Assembly (NCBI GenBank): GCA_050084985.1
Contig: JBITNC010000002.1
Span: 19,964,001-20,028,000 of the forward strand
Length of the DNA stretch: 64,000 nucleotides
Reading direction: 5' to 3'
Source of the DNA: Nageia nagi
Lineage: Eukaryota > Pinophyta
The number at the start of each line of letters is the position of its first letter. The stretch's first letter is position 1. The notes beneath the pieces were generated by a model that saw only the letters and a program-made list of their open reading frames with translations, was not told the origin of the DNA and made no database searches. This document shows, piece by piece, positions 10,952 through 24,439 of the stretch. Position numbers and translations under genes: made by a program.

Positions 10952-13900
10952 CTGCTCAAGACATGAACATTATTAGTTAGATGCGGATACTAATACAGAT
11001 TACAGATTGTTATATCTCATTACCAATGCACATCTTTACACACATTTGCCTTACCCATATATAATTTTGCTTGAATTACAAAAAAAAACAAATATAGATG
11101 CAACAAATGTTGCCTTACCCATATATACTTTTGCTTGGATTAAAAAAAAAATTATCAATGCATCAGATGACAGCCAAAGTCAAAATGCATGGTTTGTTTT
11201 GATTTGATGCTGCACATAACCATGCCAAAAGATTGACTTTTTAATGTACAATATCAACCATGATCCATTATAAAAGACAAAATATATACAAAAGTAGGCT
11301 TCTGCCAATGATTATCTAACATATACTGGAGAAATTTTACGGCCAATATTCGTTTGGATTAAAAATTTTGAAATTTGACATTTTGAAGAATATTTGGCAA
11401 AAAAGCAATAAATTAAAAAGGCAAAAAATACTAAATTTACATAAAATGCTTCACATGGCAATTATTCAAGAGTTGTTCAGTGATTGTTCAACAATTTTTC
11501 ATTTCCATTGAGTCCAAAGATATTTGGCCACATAAACCAAACACTCACTGAATTTTGTAACTATGTTCTAACATATTCACACATTAATGCAAATGCAGCA
11601 AATAAAATATTGCAAGGTTATTGACTAATCATTTTGATTTAAAGGATTGAGAATAGCAATTAATCAGATGGTCTAATTGATGATGAGGTTCCTCAAGCTA
11701 AAACTCCGTTCTTTATATTTGATTCTCTAGCATAGCTGGTCATCCTCAAAGCGAGCATTTGATTTCAAGCAGTTGAGAAAAGATTGCATAAATTTTCTCG
11801 TCTTAATACTCAGAAGCAATACCTTCATTCCATACCAGTGACCTGTTCTTTCATATTTTGCAATTCCAAGAACAAATGTAACCTGATTGAAAAGCAGTTG
11901 CAAACGATTCAGATTGCGTAAGGTTTCTCGTGTTATCACTCTGAAGCAAGACCATTCCCTATCAGTGATCTGTTCTTACATATTTTGCAATTCTGCAATT
12001 CCACTAACACATGTAACCTGATTGAAAAGCAGTTGTAAATCATTCAGATTGACAGTCTACCGTTTATCTGACTCCCAAGAAGCTCTATAGGAACAAGAAC
12101 TCTTCATGCAAGCCACTAAATTGGACAGTGATTGTGTCATACAATCCATCAATAGGCTCACCCAAGGAGCTCCAGAGACTCTGTAATGACTATCGCATAC
12201 CAAAACAACCACATTTGAAATGAGCATGCATCGTCATAAATATATATTTTGCATGTCAGAACCAGGCAAGTTACCACATAATGGACCCTGAAAATGACTC
12301 CATAACCAACAGTCTCTCAACATACTATTGTCCTCGAGCAATTTTATGGCACAAACATCATGTGATCTGTTTTAGTTCGTAATCTATCAGTAAAAAATAC
12401 TTGTAAAAAGGAACGATGACAAAACCAATTGCATAATAGTGCATAATACGGGGACTTAATATTAATTATTAAGAGTTCTATGCTTAGAAGCTTCCTGGTT
12501 TCCTTCCCTGCAGAAACAATTAAAACTGTGTTAAGATCAAGGATCACAATACAACTAGGTTTGTTGAGTCTATTTTCAACTTTTGGATTAACAGTCTCCA
12601 AGTATCAGTTGTCAAGATTCTTCCACAACAGATAGACATACAGCACATCAATGCTCCAACAAAAAGAAGAAAATGAACTTCAATTCCAAAGTTGATCAGG
12701 ATAATTTCTAGCTGATACACGTAAACTGCTCAAATACATGAAATTCTTCCAGAATTGCTTCTTAATACAATACCAGAGCTTCATTAGAAATATTCATAAC
12801 AACAAACACAAATGTAAGGAAAAAACAAATTTGACATGAAGAAACCCTCTTGTACCAAAAATCTTCACAGGAAAAATATACATATGAAAAAACAATTGGA
12901 GATAGACGTCACTTTGACGTTAACTATTTTGTGTCCTCCAAAGAAACACTAAGCACTCTTTTGTTGTACTCTACTCATTTGTCCCAATTACTAGCAAAGA
13001 ACCCCCTGTATTTATTATATTTTTCATTTGGTTTCAAGCTCTTCAATGTTAACTAACTCAACTCATTATGATCATGACATCCCGCCATCAAAAAAATCAT
13101 TTCAGCTTCAGGTTTGTCCTGTAATTCCAATGGAGATATTTTCCAACTCTATAAGAGACCAGAAAGTTTCTGCCACCTAAGGGGATAGAAGGTGTTGGAA
13201 TTTTACATATTATAATAGAAATATAAATAGAATAGCATGTATGAAGTTGGAACATGTGGATCAAACTTGAAGTGTTTGATTAATTGTATTTGTACAAACA
13301 TGAATCCAAATAAATACAGAAGTGGGAGTTACATTGACATATCATTCAAGTCCTCAACTAACTAACTATTCAAATCCCATGTCATTACTCCAGTAGGCAA
13401 CAGATTCGACAATTTGTCTAATAATATAAACATCTAAAAATGTTAAATAGTAAATATTCCTTGCTAAGATGAAATAACCAACATCCTGCCTCCACTCCAA
13501 CCGCTCTCTTCATCCAGGCAGGGTTAAATACCAAATTAGAGACACATGATTGTGAATGACAATCAGTTTATCAATCATGTTAACTAGACACAACGGCTTA
13601 CAGTTCACCATGTAACTCTTGATCTTGTGAATTGGAGACACACTCAACAACCCACCATCCTAACTCATCCCACGTTTGTTGGAGCCCCTTTGAAAAGTGA
13701 ATACAACCACGTTTTGTATCAAGAACTTAAGAAACACTTGAGAAACCTAAGGAAATTTACCATTCATAAATTGAAGATATACTTCAGAATTTCCAAAACA
13801 TTCCATCAGCACTTCACAGCTCCAATTGGACACTAAAGAAACTTCACAGTATCCAAGACATCTCACAATTCTTAAGTTTTGACTATAACTAAAAAAAACT

Positions 13901-16900
13901 AAACTGGACTTGACCCCAAGTAAAACAAAATTTGACTGAATTATAAAACAAAATAGGAAAGAAATTTGATTTGGTTACGGGCCCAGTGTAGTCAGGAGAT
14001 TATATGATCGCGTCTAATTGTCCATGTCCAAATATGTTTCTAGAGGCCATATCTTTCAAATGATGAAAGAGATTTGAGATTGTTTTTCTCAAACTTTGCG
14101 TATTTTTCAAGATCCATGCAATTGTGCTATCCTTGTTTGCCTCCTCAATGATGCGTACCCATGCAAACACTTAAAAAAGTATCATGACCATTGTGAATCC
14201 CAAGCAGAAAAAAAATTGAACTAGACAACCTTTGGCAGTTGTACCATTTGATCCATTAAGAGTTTGGAGTCAATTGTTTACCGAGTGTCATGTGTTTTCA
14301 AGCTCTATGCATTGGTTTGATCCATTCTTGTCCGAGAATTTGCATCTCTGCACAAATAAAAAACAATGTCAAGAGGCTTGACTCCTACCAAAAGAACAAA
14401 CCGTGATACTTGCATGTTGCAATTTTGGAACTTCATTACTTTTCCTTGGACTCACAGATATAGTATGCAATGAATATATGATAGAATATTTTGGTTCGCA
14501 TAAAAATATATAGATTCAAATGCTGACAATCTTCAAAATTAAAAAGGAAGACTTCTAACTTGGGACAAATAAGGAGCTTCAGAAACTAGGAGATAAAAAA
14601 TTTATAGAAGATTCTTGGAAATATAAAACGAATACATTTCAGTTTGCATGAAAAGATGACAACTCGTGTATTATTTGTACTGATGCATGTATATTGGCAA
14701 TTGACTGGACTGAAACAAACCTTACTGACAGAAATGGCATAGAGTTTCGAGAGGCTGAATCCACAACTCTTTATGGGATGTAAGTTACCCAAAAAGATTG
14801 TTTTAACTTCTTCCAAACAATTTTCAGACTATAAAAACATTATTGCTACAAAAATTTACAATGGAAACCAAAACCCATTGTTTAAGGCAAACTTACAAGT
14901 AGTAAGAAAAATTGATAGCAACTATTCAAAAACAAGCTCAATCAGTTTCTCCTCTCATATCACATGTTGGAGTCATATTATCAGTGATAATAAATAGAGT
15001 ACCGTGTGCAAAGTCATAAGAAATGGAGAAAAAATAAAGCATTCAATCAATTGCATTATATACAATGATGAATTCGATATTATAAATATGTATAAAAGTG
15101 GAAGTATTGGTCATTGTAGTCACTTGAAATTATATTTTAACAATCTAAAACTGATTTTGTTTAAGCGATTTGCTTGATTTATGTAAAAAATCAATTTGTG
15201 CCCACTTATGTAAAATTCTTAAAGTTAGCATTATCTTATATGCACAATGTTCTAGATCCTGGTTGGACAAATGAAAAATCACAGGAAATCATGATTGGGC
15301 ATGTAAGATAATGCTAACTTTAAGAATTGTTTGCAGCATTATTGTGGGAAAGTTGAGGTTGGCCTTGGGAACTATGCCTTCTATGATTGTGTGGCTCTAT
15401 TCTTCGCCCACACACTTGATCTTTGGGTGGTGATCCCATAGAGAGAGTGGTGATCCCATAGAGAGGAAAAATCTAGCAAAGATTTTTTGTTCCTCATTCA
15501 AATGCACAACATGGGAGAAATAAAAGGTCAATGCAACCACAAATAATTGGAACTATTGGAACATTCCTTTTAATGTTGTAAATAATCTTACTAGGATACC
15601 ATGGTGATAGCATTCATCATAGTTGGAAGTGGGATGAAGCCTCCTACCTCAAAGGATTTGAGCAATCCTTTGCTTGAGGATGCAATTGCCAACACACATG
15701 CCCTATTAGATGAAAAGAAAGATAGAAAGAAAATATATTAATGTCCAATGGTGACCAAAAACAATCAATGGGACTAGAGTATACATAGTAGGTGTGTTGG
15801 CAATTTTGGGTCGAGGTTGATACCCACTAAAGCCAAAACAAAAACACTAAAATATAAAAGATACACCAATCTACAAAATGGGTTGAAACTCTAAAAGCGA
15901 GGTCGAAAATACAAGAAGGAATAGTATGAAGCTACAAAGAGTGTGATGATGCTCTCAACGGTGATGTTGTGTTAAGGTCTCTTTGATTTCTAGAACCAAC
16001 ACTTCTATCAACTTTGAAGAAGGATGTAATCTATCGAGACCTCAAAGGAATATGGGTGTCATGTAGGCATCTCTTGGTGCGTCGGGAAGGAGGGAGAGAG
16101 ACATTCCTCCTATAGGACCCCTCCTCAAAGATGAGTTGGAAGAAGGATGTAATGTGGCAATCTATGCTCGGATGTTGGGTGTGGAATAAGAGGTGTTTCT
16201 AAAGACATCTCTTAAGATGATTCCTCTACTATGATTTATTATTTAATTGATTTTTTGCTGATATTATTCTTCTATTACTCTTCAATTATATTACTTTAAG
16301 ATATTTGGGATAATATTTTGTTATTTTATTATTGGATTCATTACATTCTTGCAAGTTCTTCACAAGGGCAACAACATAAAACACTTCATCAAATTTTGAA
16401 TCCTTTTTATATTGGAATATGGCCTCAAGTTCTCTACCTCGACCATAATCCAAAAGAGGCAAACTAAAAACACTTAAATTCCATTTTAACTATATAAAAA
16501 TGACTTTATTTGAGTGTGTTGTGGCTTCCACAACATGCCCCTAATTTTAGCAAATTCAAGAACCCACAAATTGTGGCAAAAAGGCACCTGTTTGAATGGA
16601 GGGACCAAGAGAACAACTTCACATGATTGGGGATACTAGGGTTCAGGATAGGTGAAGAGTGGCAAAGTACTCTCTGCAACCTGCAATTCAAAATTTTGGC
16701 TAAGTCCCATTCAAGAGCATCCTCTTGGGGAGACAACATCCATATCCCCTCCAAGATTTATGCCAACCTTTCAGGGACCTCAAATGACCAATACAAATGA
16801 TCAAGGAAACAAAACTAGCTAGGTACCACACATTGCAACATCCCAAAGCCTAGGTGCAAATGTAAAGAGTGGCAAGGTTCTTTATTCACTTTGGATCTCC

Positions 16901-19900
16901 CCCAAGCCAGTTGGGTGCAAATGTGAAGGGAGACAAGGTTCTTGACTCACTTCGGATCTCCCCCAAGCTAGTTGGGCACAAATGTGAAGAGAGACAAGGT
17001 TCTTGACTCACTTCGGATCTCCCCCAAGCTAGTTGGGTGCAAATGTGAAGAGAGACAAGGTTCTTGACTCACTTTGTATCTCCCCCAAGCCAGTTGGGCA
17101 CAAATGTGAGGGGAGACCAGGTTCTTTACTCACTTCAAATCTCCCCAAGTCAATCTCCTCTTCCAGGCGCAAATCCAAACTAACACAAGGATGGTGACCT
17201 ACAGAAGACTTGCGCTACCCCTCTAAAGTCACCAGGGGGACAATTTCAAGCAACAAAGAAAAATTTTGGCTTAGTTTGAAGCATTTCTCCCTAGGCGCAA
17301 GTCTGGGTGGAGACAAGCTTCATGAATCCTCTCACACTTGCGCCAAGCTTTCCTCCTCTTCTTGAGTGCAAGTCCATGCCAAGACAAGCTCTTTCACCTC
17401 TTCAAGACCTGCACCAGCCTTGCATGGTCCTCCCCATCAGCATGAAGTCCCCAAAAGAGAAAAAATCACAAGTTAAAGGCATATTCATTCCTCGCGCAAG
17501 TCTAGACCATGACAAGAGTTTTGACTCCCCAAAGATATGTGCCAATCCTAGTTGTCTCTCTTTGGCGCAAATCCAAACCAAGACAAGGTTGTTGACTACC
17601 AGAAGACTTGCGCTAGGCTTCTTCACTCCTTTTGGCATAAATCCAGCCGAAGACATCCATCTTGTCTTCCCCAAACCTTGCACAAGGCTTATACTTCCTC
17701 TTCTTGGATGCAAACTCAAGGCAAGACCCTCTTAACACATGCATTGGGTTCATATTCTTCCTCCTTGGCGCAAGAGTCATAAGAGACAAACTTCATGACC
17801 TCCATGATACCTACGCCAAGCTTCTAGGCACATGTCCCAACCAAGACACATTTCTTGTCCTCTTGGAAACCTACACTAGCCACGAAGTCACATCTTGAGT
17901 GCAGGTTGTGACCCAGACAAGCATCATGACCATCCAAACACCAGCGCCAGGCTTCTAGGTGTAAGTTCAAGTTGAAGGCAAGTTCAAGAACGGGGACATC
18001 CACAACAGACAACTAGTGAAGGTTCTGAGCCAAGTGCTGCAAAGGTGAAAAGGGGTAGATGAACTCATGGGTACCAGTTGATGGAAGTCGTGGCATCTTG
18101 GAAACAATATTTTTAATTTTGTTTTACGCATAAATTATTATTTTGGACTCCAAATTTTATATATTTTTGTTAAAGCCTTGTAATGGATGAGGATTTGCTC
18201 CCACAAGTGTGGATTTGATCTTGTAGTGCCATGTGGCATCTTTTTATTTGATCGTTGATAATTAGGGTTATTTTGAATAATTTTATTTTAATTTACATTA
18301 GGGTTAGGGCAACTCATAGGGTTGCCATCCAAAAACTATAAATAGCCCAAAAGGGCTCATTTTGAGGGGGGGTGAAAAATTTACATTTGAGAGCTATCTA
18401 ATTCTTTCAAGCCAACAACTTTTCATTTGTAAATTGTGGGATACTCTTGAATACATATTGCTACACTTCATTTCTAGTGGCCATTGACATGTTGTGCATA
18501 TGAATGTTTATTGCTTAATGAATGTTAAGTGAATGGCATTGCTTTCTTATATTACTTATGCTACTTGGTTCATTTCATAAATCTCTTAAGAGGTGGATGA
18601 AAGAGTGCTTGCATATCTTAACAAGTGGTATGCGTGGTATTTGCATAGTGATGATTGATGGCTTGCTATTAGACTTGTGCAACTTTGGAGTGTTCTCTTT
18701 TATGTTGTTTGCCCTAGGAACTTCACTCGTGTGTTGAAAGAGCTCATAAAGTCATATCATTCTCCATTGATACCCCTTTGAGGTCTTGCTCCCTCTCTTA
18801 GACCATTTGTATTGTTAGCTAAAGAGAGGATTAAGAGTGCGTGGAACCTAGACAAAGCCTGAAAGAGGTTGGCATCCAGACCCTACACTGGTCGATGGAG
18901 TGTGATGCAAAAGTGTTGAAAGTATATACCCAACACATCTTGTTTTTCTTTTATTTTTCATTTTTTTGGCAACTTTTGCAACCACATTGTAGTCATAGAT
19001 GAGAAATAGCCCTTACCAAGGTACTAGACAATCTGAGTCCTTGAAAACAGATTTTATTTAATATGGTGACAGCTTCAAACATCTTGAGCATTCTCTGAGC
19101 CCTATTCCTACCACCCAAGAGAAAGATACCTTTGAGGTAACCAGTCCTCGTAGCGGAGGAGAGTAACGCCTTCTCACCTGAGGTGTTGGATTTCTTCTGG
19201 AGTGATTTGCTTGATTTATGTCAAATGTCAATATGGGCCCATTTTGGATAATTCTAAGCCAACTTTAATGAAATTTCTAAGCTAGCGCTATCTTATAGGC
19301 ACAATGTTTTGGATGGGTCCACCTAGGTGAACTCAAAATCAACTTTGCGAAACCTATATAAAGCAATCTCACATGCTCATTTCAAATATTATGATCAATC
19401 AAGATCAAAGAAGCAAGTAATTATCATCAATTAGCCCAACAATATCATCAAAAACATCAAAGATGCCAAAAGCTTGAATCACATATTGAAACAAGCACCC
19501 ATGCCAAAATGCCTCACATTTTGGCACCCAATCCCCAATGCCCAATATTTTGGCTCCTAGTCCCAAAATGCTTACCGCTTTGGCACCATAGGCCCAAAAC
19601 GTGAACATTCTAGCCCCAAGCTTCAACAACCTCCATAGTTGAGCCAAGCTAGCATGTGATGCTTACGCATCTATTCTAACATCATTTGAAGCATAATTAT
19701 CATTTGAGAATCATCGTCAAAATTATCATTTCAAAATCATCCCTAGAATCAACTTCATAACTATCCAAATCTATCATCTAGTTGTAGCTAAAGTTTTCCC
19801 TCCAAGATTGCAAGTTGTTTGCCAGCAATTAGCAAGCCTCCATTCCTATCTTCTTTGCATCTTCTCTTATGCATTCGCATGATCATAATTGCTAGATCAT

Positions 19901-22900
19901 ATACAGCATATTGCTATTAATCAAGTTTCATTCCATAGACAAATAAATGTGCATTTTTTAATACATTGTTCCTTATTTTTGCATCTAGTAGCACATCTTC
20001 CCAACTAACTTACTTCATGATTTTGAGACACTAAACTAAACGAGTTCACAATTTATCTAATAACCAAAAAAGTAATTATAATACATAGCAAATACTCCTA
20101 TGTAAGATTAAATATCCAATGGAAGGTTTGAACATTTTCCCTACCTAAAGAACCTAAATGAGGGTTTTATCAAATGTGTGTGTTCCAAGTCTGTTGTTGC
20201 TATAATACTAATTCTGGAAAGGCTGAAATATTAAGGGGAATTAAGAGAACAACTTTCTATGCAGGAGTCGCATTTTCAATCAACTGACCATTAACCAAGG
20301 GCATCAAGTGGTATTTTCTATTTGTCATATTTGATCTTACTCCCACTAACTTAATATCCAATTACTCTATTTCAAGTCAGCTTTATTACTGTTGTCATAT
20401 GTGCAAATTGTAAGCCAAAGTACTATAGCTGTAAGGGATGAAATTAAGAAATGAAATAAGGTATGGTTTGGCATCACATGCATAATGCATATACGAATAG
20501 GAAATAAGAATTAACTCAAAGAATTAGTTATCAATTTGTAAATGAAGAGTGATTAATGATTATCCAAGTAATGAAAATACAATTATTTTGCATTAAGATG
20601 TATAGAAAACCACAACTTTTTGGCTACACAGATTACAAGGAACGTAATACAGAGAAACATTTTAAAAACACAAAACATCATATAAACCTATGTTACATGG
20701 GTACCCGTACCGACCCTTAGAACCCTTATACCCCCAAATGTCACGTTTCGGGTACTTGGGGACATGTACAAAACAAACCCCTCCCATATCTGTTTTGGCT
20801 ACATAGATAACAAGGGACGTAATAGGGAGAAACATTTTAAAAACACAAAACATCATATAAACCTATGTTACACGGGTACCCGTACCGGCCCTTAGAACCC
20901 TCATACCCCCAAATGTCACGTTTTGGGTACTTAGGACAAGTACAAAACAAACCCATCCCATACCCAACTCAACAAATGCTCTAAATGTCCCACATTTGGG
21001 GCAAGACTCCTAGGCATCTGCAATACGGTTGAGGTACTTGTATACCCTAGACATCTCGAAAACATCCAAACATCCTGGGGACTTCTAGGCATTCTATGAC
21101 ATTGGGGGTAATCTTGGTCATACCCCAACGGTAACAAAGACACGTAGGAGTACTCCGGAGACCACACAACTAGGCAGTTAACTAAGTTGAAAAAAAATAA
21201 AAATAAAATAGTAGTTTTTGTCTCCAAGAGCAGAAAACACTAGAGTATAAATCCGCTCCAGCTACATGATGGGATATTGACCATGAGGATATGAGACAGG
21301 TATATGCAGATGATGATATGACGTTGGTTGGGGTCCCACTAGTTAGGACAGGTGATTTGAATGGCAATGATGATGAGGATGAGCATGTGGGGATTCCAAA
21401 TCCTATGGAATATGAAGACTTAGAAGATGAAGATAAATCATAATAAATTGAAATTCATATGGTTTGTTTTGACAGTTTTGTAACTTTGTCTCAGAAATGA
21501 TATTGAAATATGATTTGAATTTATGAATTTAACATGTTTCATGTTTTATTGTTCAAAACATCAATGTATTATCATATTATGTTTTCAAAAGAATATTTAA
21601 AAATAAAATATTTCGATATTTTAATTGCTTTATATATATTTATTATATTTTAATATTGCTGCACCCTCGTCGTACCTCGTAATACCCAAAATCCGGCCCA
21701 TGTCAAACCTATCTCGAAAAGCATTCTATCATACCCATATTGAAGACTTCATGGAACATAGATATAAACCAAGCATCTTACTAAAGGAATCAATCTTCTG
21801 TAGAAATCTTGTGCATTCCTTCCCTTCATTGTTTGAGTTATGAATATTGAGATATCAAGCTCTAAAACAGTTTTAAAACTCACCTCAGTGAAAAGCAGAA
21901 ATATTATCATTCATTTTCCAAGCCTATCGTTTAACCTGAAAGTCAATGCCTTTAAAGCATCATAAATTCAAACACCATAGTTCAGACTGGCTCAAATATG
22001 TCCAGGATCATTCTGGGGAAAACGTTTTGGACAGACCAAATAGAGTTAGTTCAGAACAATTTTAATTTTTTTTATCAAAAAGCAATGTCCTTTTTCTTAC
22101 ATATTTTAATATTTTTCACACAAAATAGTAATTTTTTATAATACTACAATTAACCAAAACTTTTCAAAAACCAAACCTCTGAAATTACCCCCTCCCATTT
22201 GGACTAAACTTTCTGTATCAGGTAACTACGTCGAACACCAACTTCCCAACAAAGTAATGAACACTGTAGTGTGGTTCTCAACTGCATCAGATCTAGCATC
22301 ATTTTACTCCTCTTGCTCCCACTAGACTCCCCTTTCAGCTGCATCCCAACTCCATGTTCAGTTGAACTTATGATCTTCATGTTGTATTTATCACACTCTG
22401 TTCAATGGCCTTTCTAATGCCTTTTTTCAATTAGAAGCAATGAAGGACAGCCACCTCATTTCTGTTTGCCTCTATGAGACAAAGTCCTCCTCTTTCCTCA
22501 ATCCTTAGGTGCTTCCCCTAACTGACTTGCTGTAACCGTATGCTCCTTGTCCACACACAAACAACATTGATTTTGCTTTCAGCTTGTATGGCAGTTTCTT
22601 TCATAGTAAAAAGAATGAATGAGGAGATTGAAACAGGTCTTGAGGTAAAAATGGAATAAACAATCAAATCATATTCTGAGTTGCGAACTACCAACAGTCA
22701 TTGACAAAAGTATCTCACAAAACATAGCCAAAACTATTGAACACTTCTTGAATCATCAACAAGCTCAGGGGAACTAAAGAAAAGAAAAACATAGAATTCC
22801 CCAGAGATGTGCCTTCACTGATAAACTACTAGACAAGCAAAGAGAATGGAAGAAACATGCAAAGGGAGATTGCTCTTATGAAAGCACCTTGAAGCTTGGG

Positions 22901-24239
22901 TGTCCAAAGCAAGAAAACCACAAGAGCAGTGCAAAATGTGAAGTGTGAACCATGAAATATGAGTAAGAGATAAACCTGAAAAAATCCCAAATAAACTCAT
23001 ACAGATCACCATTGACAACATGTACTTTGTTTGGATCCTCCTCCTGATTGCATGAGATTCTGAAATCCATGGGAATATGATAAATACACAATCTTTGATT
23101 AACAGATTAACAATATTGGGATTTTGAAGGAGGATCCATGTATCTTGTTTTGAGAAATGTAGTTGTTACAAGCAATTGTCTTATGAGCTTTTCATTGAAG
23201 TAATATCATGCGTTATCCTTCAAATCTCTTGTGATCCTTTACATGGTTCATTTAAGTGTTTATTGCTTTGAGAGTTTCATTACAACTGTTGTTCAAAATA
23301 TGCAAAACTCTAATAAAGTCTGCTATTGCGTTAGCGTATCATTTGATATGGGCATCATAAGCTCCCTCCAAGCCTTTAGAGATAGCAACAGTGTAATTTT
23401 ACAATGCTATCAACCTGCTATGTCATGCATCTTTTGCAGGTAGTGTTGACCACAAATCGAGACGAACCCTCATAGATAATGATGTTCTTCGTGTAGAAGT
23501 ACTTGGTAAATTTCATACCATGAACTAGGGCTTTCCCTACTTGCATATCATTAATTCAAAGTCCCCTAACATTTTCCTAACACCTTCACTTAGTTTTAAA
23601 GTTCTTTCAACTGTAAATGGGCCTGGCTTTAGCAGCATCATGAAAGATGAGTTTAACTCAATCTTTATCCTATATATTTCACTTGACCAAGAAGTATTAT
23701 TATCTCATCTTACTCCCTTAACAAGGATAACAATGTACAATGTACTAATAATATTACATATATAAATTTATATATTGTACATGATATACTTACGGCTAAC
23801 TTTAAAGAAGTGTAATTCTTAGAAGTTTTGAAATCCCAGGGAATACTTTTCGGTGTTTAAACTCTCAAATTATGTATGATAAAAGTCTATCATAAGTTTT
23901 TCCATAAGCACTTTTATACATTTTATATAGAAATTTGGAAAATAATCACCAAAAACCATATTAATTTATAGTAATTGAGGTGAACATTAATATCCAAAAA
24001 AATAGTACTCTCTACAGAAAGATATATATAACTTATTGTAACATGTTATATGTTTTACATGTCCAATTGGGCATGGCCTTGTGACCACGCAGAGCATTTT
24101 TCATGATGATGCATCAAGTTCAAATCATGCTAGGCATCCATCCATGTTAAAGAAACCACATTAATGGAGGCCATACGAGAACAAGGATGGGTCCAACTCT
24201 GAAGAAAATTTGACAAAATAGAAACCTCTCAAACATGAC

Positions 24240-24279
<40 letters not shown>

Positions 24280-24392
24280 TTCTTTAGATTTCACTATGGT
24301 GAACCGATACCCATAACCATGTACCACAATCACTATGGCTCTATTTCAAGAGGGGAAAATTGCAGTCACTCCCATGCTTGAATTCTCATATA

Positions 24393-24439
<47 letters not shown>

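Noticed and set aside
16850-17154. CRISPR-like spacing
   Set aside because: The whole 61-bp unit repeats without unique spacers, in a plant nuclear context.
17307-17898. Overlapping open frames on both strands over the 17-kb array
   Set aside because: They arise from a repeat without stops. Composition is low-complexity and no domain is seen.
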